A stretch of DNA of 64,000 nucleotides, from NCBI RefSeq assembly GCF_020531945.1, contig NZ_JAJATZ010000007.1:82007-146006 (forward strand), in the 5' to 3' direction. Source of the DNA: Loktanella gaetbuli (lineage in GTDB: Bacteria > Pseudomonadota > Alphaproteobacteria > Rhodobacterales > Rhodobacteraceae). This document shows, one piece after another, positions 28,177 through 36,046 of this stretch. Position numbers and translations under genes: made by a program. Under the pieces are notes generated by a model. That model was not told where the DNA came from. It worked only from the letters and a program-made list of their open reading frames with translations, and did not search any database. Every line of letters starts with the position of its first letter. The first letter of the stretch is position 1.

Positions 28177-29112
28177 TCAGGCGACTTCGAACAGTTCGTC
28201 GTCCATAACGTCGCCGGATCCACTGCAATCCGCATGAACATTCACGAAATGCCGAACCGCGGCCACCGCGGTTCTGCTGGTCCAGACGCGTGTCCCTGAA
28301 ATGCTGCCGCATGTGATGCCGTCGGCAATCCGGTCCTGCCCGGCTTCGATCAGCGATTTCACGATGTTGATCTGTAGTGCGCTCATGGATTCGCTGCGGC
28401 GGCCGTAGGTCACACCGACGAACAGACCATGACCCGCATAGGCCAGGTCCATCTTGTGGTTGCCTGATGACAGCGCGGCACTGGCGACCGCGCGCAGGTC
28501 AGCGGCAAAGGCCTCGGCCTCTTGTGGCTTGGGGGTGCGCTCGGCATGAGGGACCATGATGTGGAACAGGTGCAACGCATGACAGCCCTGCGGAGCGGTC
28601 AGCAATCGGTTTTCAAGCTCCATATAGCGCAACAATCCGGTCTGTGCGGACTGCGGCGGCAGCAGGGAAAACGCGTCCGTCAACAGCACGGACAGGCTGT
28701 TTACCCGGATCTGTGCCTCACGCCTTTTTTGAACCGCGTCAGCCAGTGTTTCGGCAACCAGCACACGTGTCAGCAGTTCGAGACCGTCAAAAGGTTTCCT
28801 GACAAAATCGGTCGCACCGGCAGAAAATGCCTCTTGGATCAGATCGACATCGTTGCTGGCTGTCATGATCACGATCGGTGTCTGATCGTAGTCATTCAGT
28901 TTGCGCACGGCGCCACACAGCGCCATCCCGTTCTGGCCGGGCAGGTAGATATCGATCAGCAGCGCATCAAAAGGCGTGTCTGCCTCGGCGATGGCCCGCA
29001 GTGCGTCCGCCGCGCAGCTAACGGGCGTGATCACGTGTGTGCCGCCCAGAACGTCAGGATCGCAAAGAAAGTCAAGAATGATAGGGTCGTCGTCCACCGC
29101 CAGGATACGCAT
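28177..29112 (-). CDS. Response regulator with unclassified C-terminal domain
   Basis: This 311-residue protein has an N-terminal receiver domain. The acidic pocket is D7-D9, the phosphoacceptor is D54 in LLIDIYLPGQNG, with T84 and K106 (RKPFDG). The C-terminal half (about 130-300) does not match a standard output domain. It has alternating helices and strands (HALHLFHIMVPHA, KMDLAYAGHGLFVGVTYG) that recall a degenerate GGDEF-like fold, but there is no GGDEF motif. No histidine kinase is adjacent. GAGGAAAAAGGGA precedes the ATG. Confidence 0.8.
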   Translation of the reverse strand: MRILAVDDDPIILDFLCDPDVLGGTHVITPVSCAADALRAIAEADTPFDALLIDIYLPGQNGMALCGAVRKLNDYDQTPIVIMTASNDVDLIQEAFSAGATDFVRKPFDGLELLTRVLVAETLADAVQKRREAQIRVNSLSVLLTDAFSLLPPQSAQTGLLRYMELENRLLTAPQGCHALHLFHIMVPHAERTPKPQEAEAFAADLRAVASAALSSGNHKMDLAYAGHGLFVGVTYGRRSESMSALQINIVKSLIEAGQDRIADGITCGSISGTRVWTSRTAVAAVRHFVNVHADCSGSGDVMDDELFEVA

Positions 29113-29222
29113 TCCCTTTTTCCTCTCTTGAGAGCAGTTTTGTTTTGATCGTGATCGCAGCCGATCTGGGCAAAATCATGGAGAGGACGTGGCAAGAGGT
29201 CGCAGTTTGTGGCCGACCACAG

Positions 29223-29257
29223 AAAAAAGGCCGGGCTGATGCCCGGCCTTTTGTTTT
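29223..29257 (-). terminator. Rho-independent terminator of the sat-cysC gene
   Basis: An 8-bp GC stem GGCCGGGC (29229-29236) / GCCCGGCC (29241-29248) with a 4-base loop has AAAAAA on its left side. On the minus strand this becomes a U6 tract. It starts 18 bases beyond the sat-cysC stop. The TTTTGTTTT on the right would also allow termination on the plus strand. Confidence 0.88.
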
Positions 29258-29274
29258 GCATGTTCGCGTTGGAT

Positions 29275-31356
29275 CTAGCCGCTGATCAGGCCCATGGATT
29301 CCAGCTTCAGAATGACCTGATGCGCGCAGTTGTCGACATCCTGTCCTTCGGTATCCAGCCGCAGTTCGGGGTCCTTCGGAACGTCATAGGGGTCTGAAAT
29401 TCCGGTGAATTCCTTGATCTTGCCTTCGCGTGCCAGCTTGTACAGGCCCTTGCGGTCGCGGCGCTCGCATTCCTCGATCGAGGTTGCGACGTGCACTTCG
29501 ATGAATGCGCCGAAATCCTCGATCTCTTCACGCACCGCGCGGCGGGTCGTGGCATAGGGCGCAATCGGCGCACAGATGGCGATGCCGCCGTTCTTGGTGA
29601 TCTCGGACGCGACATAGCCGATCCGGCGGATGTTCAGGTCGCGGTGTTCCTTGGAAAAGCCAAGTTCCGACGACAGGTTCTTGCGCACGATGTCACCGTC
29701 CAGCAACGTGACCGGGCGGCCACCCATTTCCATCAGCTTGACCATCAGCGCGTTGGCGATGGTGGATTTGCCGGACCCCGAGAAGCCGGTGAAGAACACG
29801 GTGAACCCTTGCTTGGACCGCGCTGGTTTCGTGCGGCGCAGCTCTTCAACGACCTGCGGAAAGCTGAACCATTCCGGGATTTCCAGGCCCTCTTGCAGGC
29901 GGCGGCGCAATTCGGTTCCGGAAATGTTCAGGATCGTGACGTTGTCGCGGTCCTCGATCTCGTCTGCGGGCTCGTATTGGGCGCGTTCCTGCACATAAAC
30001 CATGTGTTTGAAATCGACCATTTCGATGCCCATTTCCTCTTGATGCTCGCGGAACAGGTCCTGCGCATCGTAGGGGCCGTAGAAATCGTCACCGGCAGAG
30101 TTCTTGCCGGGGCCTGCGTGGTCGCGGCCGACGATGAAATGGGTGCAGCCGTGGTTCTTGCGGATCAGCCCGTGCCAGACGGCCTCGCGCGGACCGGCCA
30201 TGCGCATGGCGAGGTTCAGCAGGGACATGGTGGTCGTTGACGGCTGATACTGGTCCAGAACCGCCTCGTAGCAGCGCACGCGGGTAAAGTGATCGACGTC
30301 GCCCGGCTTGGTCAGGCCCACGACGGGGTGGATCAGCAGGTTGGCCTGTGCCTCCTTGGCGGCGCGGAAGGTCAGTTCCTGATGCGCGCGGTGCAGCGGG
30401 TTGCGGGTCTGGAACGCCACGACCTTGCGCCAGCCCAGCTTGCGGAAATAGGCGCGCAATTCGTTGGGCGTGTCGCGGCGGGCGCGGAAATCATAGTGCA
30501 CCGGCTGCTGGATGCCGGTCACCGGGCCGCCCAGATAGACGTTGCCTGCGGTGTTGTGCAGATAGTTGACGGCGGGGTGCGCGGAATCGTCGGCACCAAA
30601 GACCATCTCGGCCTCGCGGGCCTTGTTCGGCACCCATTTGTCCGTAACCGTCATGGTCGCAAGGATCACGCCCTCCTGGTCGCGCAGCGCGATGTCTTGA
30701 CCCAGTTCGATCGTGTCGGCAAAGGCGTCAGTCACGTCCAGCGTGATCGGAATGGGCCACAGGTGGCCGTCTGCGGTGCGCATATTTTCCACGACACCGT
30801 TGTAATCTGCCTCGGACAGGAACCCCTTGAGCGGGTTGAAGCCACCGTTCATCAGCAGTTCCAGATCGCAGATCTGGCGTGGCGTCAGGTCGTGGCTGGT
30901 CAGATTCCCGGCCTCATGCTTCATCTTTTGTGCGCTCTCGAACGACACATATAGCTCTGGGATAGGGGCAAGGTTGTTTTGCATCATTTGGGTCCTGTGG
31001 GTGGTTGGAATGTAGCCGCTGGTCGTTCCGGTCAGTTCGGCATGAAGGGCGTCGTATTCAGCGAATTTTCGGGCAAGGAACTGATCCCTCAACCGCACCA
31101 TTTCGGCTGCCCCGCGATGGGTCAGCACATAGGAAAACCGCTGTCGCCGGTCGGCGCTGGCACGGTCGCTGATCTGGATGAATCCGGCGGCAACCGCCGA
31201 CTTGAGCAATGCGTTCAGACGTCCAAGCGACACCCCAAGCGCCACAGCCGTCGCACGTTGCGACGCCTCGGGCGCAACGTTGACTTGACGCAGCAGCCGA
31301 AACAGGGCGACCTCTTCGTCAGATATGGGTGCTATGGTCTGGACGGCCACGATCAC
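29275..31356 (-). CDS. MarR-type wHTH regulator in frame with sulfate adenylyltransferase / adenylylsulfate kinase (Sat-CysC)
   Basis: A single open frame of 693 codons starts at GTG 31356. Residues 1-110 form a winged-helix domain close to the MarR family EPS-associated regulators (SQRATAVALGVSLGRLNALLKSAV...RFLARKFAEYDALHAEL). Residues 124-693 are a complete 570-residue Sat-CysC. The ATP sulfurylase shows QTRNPLHRAHQEL and GRDHAGPGKN. The C-terminal APS kinase has the P-loop GFSGSGKST. Together they make PAPS from sulfate and two ATP. An internal ATGATG at 30987-30982, with AGGA just upstream, would give Sat-CysC alone at the usual family length. Product may therefore be a fusion, Sat-CysC alone, or both. 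Two GTTC-N6-GAAC sites lie upstream. Confidence 0.88.
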   Translation of the reverse strand: MIVAVQTIAPISDEEVALFRLLRQVNVAPEASQRATAVALGVSLGRLNALLKSAVAAGFIQISDRASADRRQRFSYVLTHRGAAEMVRLRDQFLARKFAEYDALHAELTGTTSGYIPTTHRTQMMQNNLAPIPELYVSFESAQKMKHEAGNLTSHDLTPRQICDLELLMNGGFNPLKGFLSEADYNGVVENMRTADGHLWPIPITLDVTDAFADTIELGQDIALRDQEGVILATMTVTDKWVPNKAREAEMVFGADDSAHPAVNYLHNTAGNVYLGGPVTGIQQPVHYDFRARRDTPNELRAYFRKLGWRKVVAFQTRNPLHRAHQELTFRAAKEAQANLLIHPVVGLTKPGDVDHFTRVRCYEAVLDQYQPSTTTMSLLNLAMRMAGPREAVWHGLIRKNHGCTHFIVGRDHAGPGKNSAGDDFYGPYDAQDLFREHQEEMGIEMVDFKHMVYVQERAQYEPADEIEDRDNVTILNISGTELRRRLQEGLEIPEWFSFPQVVEELRRTKPARSKQGFTVFFTGFSGSGKSTIANALMVKLMEMGGRPVTLLDGDIVRKNLSSELGFSKEHRDLNIRRIGYVASEITKNGGIAICAPIAPYATTRRAVREEIEDFGAFIEVHVATSIEECERRDRKGLYKLAREGKIKEFTGISDPYDVPKDPELRLDTEGQDVDNCAHQVILKLESMGLISG

Positions 31357-31368
31357 GACTCAATCTTT

Positions 31369-31413
31369 GTTCACGCGTGAACGCATACAGGAAAATTGCG
31401 TTCACAAAAGAAC
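31369..31413. promoter_or_regulatory. Paired GTTC-N6-GAAC operator sites upstream of the MarR/Sat/CysC gene
   Basis: GTTCACGCGTGAAC (31369-31382, a perfect 14-bp palindrome) and GTTCACAAAAGAAC (31400-31413) share the inverted half-sites GTTC...GAAC with a 6-base spacer. Their centres are 31 bases apart, close to three helical turns. They lie 13-57 bases before the GTG start, so autoregulation by the encoded wHTH is likely. Confidence 0.65.
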
Positions 31414-31511
31414 AAACATGTGTCCAAGGCTGAAAATCGCGGATTTGCGCTGAAAACAGGGCAGGTGCATGGCCAATGCGCCGCCCTGCGCGCCATTGCG
31501 CGGCGCCACAG

Positions 31512-31550
31512 AAAAAACGGGGCCGGTCTGCAATGCGCAGCCCGGCCCCG
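31512..31550 (-). terminator. Rho-independent terminator of trxB
   Basis: The stem is CGGGGCCGG (31518-31526) with CCGGCCCCG (31542-31550), continued by CTGC/GCAG inside, with a 5-base loop. AAAAAA at 31512-31517 reads as U6 on the minus strand. It lies 28 bases past the trxB stop. Confidence 0.88.
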
Positions 31551-31577
31551 AATTTGCATCAAATTGGCCTGCGCCTT

Positions 31578-32585
31578 TTACTCGGCTGCGTTCACAGGCG
31601 CGCCGTAGCCCAGCGGCAATGTCGTGTCGGCCTCGACATCACTGTCTTCCTGTTCGGCCAGGAACCGTTCCGCATCCAGTGCCGCCATGCAGCCCATCCC
31701 GGCGCTGGTCACGGCCTGACGATAGACATGATCGGTCAGGTCACCAGCGGCGAAAACGCCGGGGATCGCCGTGCGTGTCGTGCCGGGTTCGACCACCACA
31801 TAGCCGCCATTGTGGGTTTCCAGCTTGTCCTTGACCAGTTCGGACGCCGGCGCGTGACCGATGGCGATGAACACGCCCTTGGCTGCGATTTCCGTGATCT
31901 CGCCGGTTTCGACGTGTTTCAGGCGCACCGCCTCGACCCCCTTGGGGTTTTCCGTGCCGACGATCTCGTCGATCTCGTGGAACCACAGGGTTTCGATCTT
32001 GGGGTTTTTCAGCAAACGGTTTTGCAGGATTTTTTCCGCGCGCAATTCGTCGCGGCGGTGCACCAGCGTCACCTTGGATGCGAAATTCGTCAGGAACAGC
32101 GCCTCTTCGACGGCCGTATTGCCGCCGCCGACCACGATGATTTCCTGACCACGGTAGAAAAACCCGTCGCAGGTCGCGCAGGCGCTGACGCCAAAACCCT
32201 TGAATTTATCCTCGGATGGCAGGCCCAGCCATTTTGCGCGGGCACCGGTGGCCAAAATCACCGCGTCAGCCGTCACAACCGACCCGCTGTCGCAGGTCGC
32301 GGTAAAGGGACGTTTGGACAGGTCCAGATCCGTGACGATGTCATGCACGATGTTGCAGCCCATCGCGCGGGCGTGGGCCTCCATCCGGACCATCAGGTCG
32401 GGGCCCTGCACTTCGGTATCGCCGGGCCAGTTTTCGACCTCGGTGGTGGTGGTCAGCTGACCGCCCGGTTCGATCCCCTGGATCAGCATGGGTTCCAGCA
32501 TCGCGCGGGATGCATAGACGCCTGCGGTATAGCCTGCCGGGCCAGAGCCTACGATCAGGACACGGGTGTGCTGGGGTGTGGACAT
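31578..32585 (-). CDS. trxB: Thioredoxin-disulfide reductase
   Basis: This 335-residue flavoenzyme reduces thioredoxin with NADPH. The FAD motif GSGPAGYTAG is near residue 13. The redox pair C136-A-T-C139 lies in FGVSACATCDGFFYRG. The NADPH motif is VVGGGNTAVEEA, and IPGVFAAGDLTDHVYRQ lies near the end. The start at 32585 has AGGAGG nearby; the long upstream open frame to 33044 lies antisense inside lrp and is rejected. It is divergent from the Lrp-type regulator gene, a common neighbour in this order. Confidence 0.96.
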   Translation of the reverse strand: MSTPQHTRVLIVGSGPAGYTAGVYASRAMLEPMLIQGIEPGGQLTTTTEVENWPGDTEVQGPDLMVRMEAHARAMGCNIVHDIVTDLDLSKRPFTATCDSGSVVTADAVILATGARAKWLGLPSEDKFKGFGVSACATCDGFFYRGQEIIVVGGGNTAVEEALFLTNFASKVTLVHRRDELRAEKILQNRLLKNPKIETLWFHEIDEIVGTENPKGVEAVRLKHVETGEITEIAAKGVFIAIGHAPASELVKDKLETHNGGYVVVEPGTTRTAIPGVFAAGDLTDHVYRQAVTSAGMGCMAALDAERFLAEQEDSDVEADTTLPLGYGAPVNAAE

Positions 32586-32671
32586 GGGACCTCCTGTCGG
32601 TGTTGTTCCCCATATAGTCGGGCCGGGCTGGCAGCGAAAGGTCAACTGCGTTTCTGAAAGTTGCGCGTCAA

Positions 32672-32722
32672 TGAAACTTTGTTGCGCAGGTTTGCCTTTG
32701 GTCGTAGTAATCAAAGCAACAA
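32672..32722. promoter_or_regulatory. TTTGTTGC / GCAACAA element in the trxB-lrp intergenic region
   Basis: The 14-mer GAAACTTTGTTGCG (32673-32686) is identical to one upstream of maoC (12724-12737). A GCAACAA half-site follows at 32716-32722. The inner gap between TTGTTGC and GCAACAA is 30 bases, the same as before maoC, with the half-sites in the opposite order. It may be an operator for the divergently encoded Lrp protein. Confidence 0.5.
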
Positions 32723-32741
32723 CAAGGAGAGACCCCCCAAA

Positions 32742-33242
32742 ATGCCGGGTGCAAAGCTGGACGAAATCGACCGGATGATTCTTGCAGAACTCCAGGCCGA
32801 TGGCCGGATGACCAATGTGGAATTGGCAAAACGGGTCGGCATCAGCGCGCCGCCCTGCCTGCGCCGTGTCCGCACACTGGAGGAGCAGGGCTATATTCTC
32901 GGCTATCACGCCGATGTCGATCCGCGCGAACTGGGGTTCGAGGTTCAGGTTTTTGCCATGGTCGGTCTGGTCAGTCAGGCCGAGGCCGATCTGTCGGCAT
33001 TCGAGGGGCGTTGCGAACATTGGCCGCTGGTACGCGAATGTCATATGCTAAATGGCGAGGTCGATTTTATCCTGAAATGCGTGGCCCCCGACCTGCGGAC
33101 CTTTCAGCGTTTCCTGACCGAGGAATTGACCAGCGCGCCCAACGTGGCAAGCGTCAAGACGTCCCTCGTGATCCGTGGTGCCAAGGATGAGCCGGGCGTA
33201 CCGTTCGATGTGCTCGAGGCGCGACTGGCAAAAGACGCCTGA
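32742..33242 (+). CDS. Lrp/AsnC family transcriptional regulator
   Basis: This 166-residue DNA-binding regulator has an N-terminal wHTH (LDEIDRMILAELQADGRMTNVELAKRVGISAPPCLRRVRTLEEQGYILGY). The C-terminal RAM/Lrp ligand-binding domain runs from VQVFAMVGLVS to SVKTSLVIRG. It likely responds to an amino acid. The start at 32742 follows AGGAGAG; the upstream in-frame extension is not conserved. It is divergent to trxB, and the intergenic region contains the TTTGTTGC element, so autoregulation is plausible. Confidence 0.93.
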   Translation: MPGAKLDEIDRMILAELQADGRMTNVELAKRVGISAPPCLRRVRTLEEQGYILGYHADVDPRELGFEVQVFAMVGLVSQAEADLSAFEGRCEHWPLVRECHMLNGEVDFILKCVAPDLRTFQRFLTEELTSAPNVASVKTSLVIRGAKDEPGVPFDVLEARLAKDA

Positions 33243-33300
33243 TACTACCCGTCATAAGCGTATGCCTATCCGCCAGACGACATGTCCTGTGACATAGGCC

Positions 33301-34104
33301 TCATGCAATGGATGACAGGTCCAGATCGCGCAGATGCAGGCGTGGATGCAGTAACGGGCCGAAATCACCCAGCTGCTGCATGTGCGGAAACATCGACATC
33401 AACAGCTCGCGGCCGTCATTGCGCAGCTTGAGCAGGTGCGGCAGGCCGGGGTGCAGCGATTCAACCTCCAGACCGCCGCCGATGAGGATGCTGGCATGTT
33501 CGCGAAAGCCCAGCTGATAGACGTCGACCGCCGTGGCCGGATGCAGTTCGACGATCGCGGACTGGTCGATGAAATCACGCGCGGGGATGAACGATACCTC
33601 GTCGCCGGACAGACGCTTGCTCATGTTGTGACGGTGGGCAATGCGTGCGGCCGGGCCAAGCACGAGGTCCGCATTCGGTTTGCGGTAGCCCAGTGCGTCC
33701 TGCGTCAATCGCGTCATCGTTCCCATCTCGGGATTTGCGTTCTGCGCCCCCGGTACGATCTGCATGCAGCCTTTCCACAAGAGCTGAACCATACCGTGAC
33801 TGGTCGTCATCACACGGTCGCCGGGCCACAGGTCCTCGACCGCGCAGGGGCCGGTGTCCGTGGTAACGATCGCGCCGCGTCCAATCGCGGCAAAGCAATT
33901 TTCAAAAAGAGGTATTGCCGGGGCAATCCGGGTCACATCATCAATGTCAGAAGAGGGAGTCAGATGGACAATCTCGTAGCGACGCATGAGAGGCTTCACG
34001 CGTCGAGATTGTCCATCCAGACCAGCTGTCCGGTCTGAGGAAACCGGGGTCGTATTTCGTTGCGGCGCATAAGACGCGGACCGCGGGAGGGACTGATTTA
34101 ACAT
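33301..34104 (-). CDS. Hint domain-containing protein
   Basis: This protein of about 267 residues carries a Hedgehog/intein (Hint_2-type) domain: CFAAIGRGAIVTTDTGPCAVEDLWPGDRVMTT from C70. Later blocks are LVLGPAARIAHRH and LGFREHASILIGGGLEVESLHPG. A C-terminal LFPHMQQ-like tail (MSMFPHMQQLGDFGPLLHPRLHLRDL) is shared with other roseobacter Hint proteins. The 5' end is uncertain: starts at 34155, 34116 and 34104 are all open and none has a good RBS. The biological function of these proteins is unknown. Autoprocessing is not obvious because no extein follows. Confidence 0.72.
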   Translation of the reverse strand: MLNQSLPRSASYAPQRNTTPVSSDRTAGLDGQSRRVKPLMRRYEIVHLTPSSDIDDVTRIAPAIPLFENCFAAIGRGAIVTTDTGPCAVEDLWPGDRVMTTSHGMVQLLWKGCMQIVPGAQNANPEMGTMTRLTQDALGYRKPNADLVLGPAARIAHRHNMSKRLSGDEVSFIPARDFIDQSAIVELHPATAVDVYQLGFREHASILIGGGLEVESLHPGLPHLLKLRNDGRELLMSMFPHMQQLGDFGPLLHPRLHLRDLDLSSIA

Positions 34105-34350
34105 GTGTCGCACCATCTGGCTTGTCACATCATCTGTCGGCCCCACCGACAACATCTGAGGAGATCGTTGCTGTTGGGTTGATTAAGGCGTCATCCGCCG
34201 CATTTCGTCAAACTATTCGCAGGATTGAGTTGTGACCGGCGATAGTTCTCCGTCTTGGCGGTGATTGTTTAGGGAATGACGGGGAATTTTGCCATATTTG
34301 GCCGAATCAAAGGTCTGCACGCGGCGGGAATCACGAGGGAAAGCACAGAC

Positions 34351-35478
34351 GTGACACAGTTGCCTGAATTCACCATTGGGATCGAAGAGGAATATCTGCT
34401 GGTCGATGCAGATACGTTTGACCTGGTTGCAGCACCGGATTCGCTGATGGCGGCACTGACCGGGGCGCTGGGGAATCAGGTCAGCACCGAATTCCTGAAC
34501 TGCCAGGTCGAGGTCGGAACCGGAATTTGTGCCACCATCGCCGAGGCACGCGCCGATCTAGGGCAATTGCGCAGAACCGTTGCGGAACTGGCCGCAGACC
34601 ATGGGCTACGGCCTGTCGCGGCCTCTTGCCATCCTTTTGGTGATTGGAAACAGCAAGGCCGCACGGACAAGCCGCGCTATGAACAGCTGGACGATGATCT
34701 GGGGGCCGTCGCACGACGCATGTTGATCGGTGGCATGCACGTTCACGTGGGGTTGCCCGATCAGGACAGTCGCATCGCGCTGATGAACCAGCTGTCCTAT
34801 TTTTTGCCGCATCTTCTGGCCTTGTCCGCGTCTTCGCCGTTTTGGCAGGGCAGGGACACCGGGCTTGCCAGCTATCGCATGGCGGTTTTCGATTCCATGC
34901 CGCGGACGGGGTTGCCACCGCGCTTGCGGGACTGGGCGGACTGGGAATCGCGTGTCCAGCGCCTGGTCGGGCTTGGTGTGATCGAGGATTCGTCCAAGAT
35001 ATGGTGGGATCTGCGCCCGTCGGGCAAATTTCCCACGCTGGAGACACGAATTTGCGATGTCTCCCCGCGCCTCGCGGATACGCTGACGATCGCGGCGGTC
35101 GTGCAGGCGCTGACCCGGACGTTATGTCGGCGCACCCGCAATGGACAGCCCTGGCGGGAATCCGACCCGATCATGGTGCAGGAAAATCGCTGGCGCGCGC
35201 AGCGATACGGTGTCTCGGCTGGCCTGATCGACAGCGCAGCCGATCGGATCGTGCCGATGCCGCAGCTGATGGATGAACTGCTGGATCTGATTTCAGAGGA
35301 TGTGTCGGCGCTGGATAGCGTGGCCGAGGCGTCGCGGATTGCCGATATCGCAAGGTCGGGAACCGACGCGGATCGCCAGCGGGCGCTGTATCATTCTGCA
35401 ATGGATGGGGGTGCTGACACCCATGACGCGCTGTGCGCCGTGGTTCGCGCCCTGGCGGATGATTTTACCGCCATCTGA
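34351..35478 (+). CDS. Carboxylate-amine ligase, YbdK family (glutamate-cysteine ligase-like)
   Basis: This 375-residue protein is of the GCS2/YbdK type: FTIGIEEEYLLVD near the start, CHPFGDW, MLIGGMHVHVGL, KIWWDLRPSGKFPTLETRICDVSPR, then Q.RWRAQRYG. Family members show weak glutamate-cysteine ligase activity; the true substrate is unknown. I use the GTG at 34351, which begins at the conserved N-terminus. The ATG at 34276 would add 25 unconserved residues. It stands alone between a Hint gene and a convergent small gene. Confidence 0.88.
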   Translation: MTQLPEFTIGIEEEYLLVDADTFDLVAAPDSLMAALTGALGNQVSTEFLNCQVEVGTGICATIAEARADLGQLRRTVAELAADHGLRPVAASCHPFGDWKQQGRTDKPRYEQLDDDLGAVARRMLIGGMHVHVGLPDQDSRIALMNQLSYFLPHLLALSASSPFWQGRDTGLASYRMAVFDSMPRTGLPPRLRDWADWESRVQRLVGLGVIEDSSKIWWDLRPSGKFPTLETRICDVSPRLADTLTIAAVVQALTRTLCRRTRNGQPWRESDPIMVQENRWRAQRYGVSAGLIDSAADRIVPMPQLMDELLDLISEDVSALDSVAEASRIADIARSGTDADRQRALYHSAMDGGADTHDALCAVVRALADDFTAI

Positions 35479-35508
35479 GTGGCCAGTGCGTCCCTCTGGT
35501 GTGGTGGA

Positions 35509-35542
35509 AAAAGCCCGTGCGGCCAGAGGTGGTCCGCACGGG
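35509..35542 (-). terminator. Rho-independent terminator after the 59-residue gene
   Basis: A 9-bp stem CCCGTGCGG (35514-35522) / CCGCACGGG (35534-35542) has an 11-base loop that can pair further (CCA/TGG). AAAAA on the left becomes a U5 tract on the minus strand. It lies 54 bases beyond the small gene's stop and 30 bases after the YbdK stop. Confidence 0.75.
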
Positions 35543-35596
35543 GGCAGTGGACCGGCCGAGGGGAAGCAGCCGGTCGTCGGGAAATCGGTGCGCGGC

Positions 35597-35776
35597 CTAG
35601 CCTGCCAGCGACATGCCTTCGGGAAGCGGTGCCAGAGAGATCTTCTTGTCGCGACCTTCGGTTTCAAGCCGGCGCGCGATCATGGCCTGACGGCGCAATC
35701 CGCGCTCCCAGGGCATCTTGGTCGTGCATTTCTCGGCTTCGGCGATGGTGTTCTTCATCCAGCGTGATTTGCTCAT
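35597..35776 (-). CDS. Conserved small basic protein, 59 residues
   Basis: This short protein (MSKSRWMKNTIAEAEKC...TMPWERG-like) has a central MPWERGLRRQAMIARR segment that resembles small uncharacterised proteins common in Rhodobacterales. It is basic, with one Cys and no signal peptide or membrane helix. The ATG at 35776 has AGAGGA 9 bases upstream. A hairpin with a U-tract lies just before that RBS (35789-35830), so its expression may be attenuated. A terminator follows at 35509. The function is unknown. Confidence 0.75.
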   Translation of the reverse strand: MSKSRWMKNTIAEAEKCTTKMPWERGLRRQAMIARRLETEGRDKKISLAPLPEGMSLAG

Positions 35777-35788
35777 AATCTCGGTCCT

Positions 35789-35830
35789 CTGTTTCAAAAA
35801 GCCCGCACTTTTCTGCGGGATTGGAAACAG
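35789..35830 (-). promoter_or_regulatory. Structured leader: hairpin with U-tract before the 59-residue gene
   Basis: On the minus strand a CCCGCA/TGCGGG hairpin (35802-35807 with 35814-35819, 6-base loop) is followed by CTTTTT, as in an intrinsic terminator. Outer arms CTGTTTC/GAAACAG (35789-35795 with 35824-35830) enclose it. The AGAGGA ribosome binding site follows immediately. It could act as an attenuator, a translation switch, or the end of a small RNA made from the upstream 216 bases. Confidence 0.5.
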
Positions 35831-36046
35831 TTTCACCCCGGGAATGGGCAGCAATTGGACAATCGATCGGGATTTTCAGTTTTTGTGCAGGCAGGGGCGG
35901 ATGAACTTTGGCAACGTTGTTGCCGCATGCGAAACACGATGTTTTCAGTGTTTTTGTGCTGAATTTTGGGTCAATGCGGCCCGCGGCCCGCGCATTGTTT
36001 CGCGTTTTGTGGCAAAACGGCGGCGGCATGTCGCCGCAAAGCGGCC
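35831..36046. other. Interval upstream of the structured leader, no gene seen
   Basis: About 216 bases without a convincing coding sequence lie between the leader hairpin and the pgeF stop. They contain a GGCAAC-GTT-GTTGCC hairpin (35910-35924) and several T-rich stretches. On the minus strand the interval ends in the terminator-like hairpin, so a small RNA here is possible. Confidence 0.4.
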
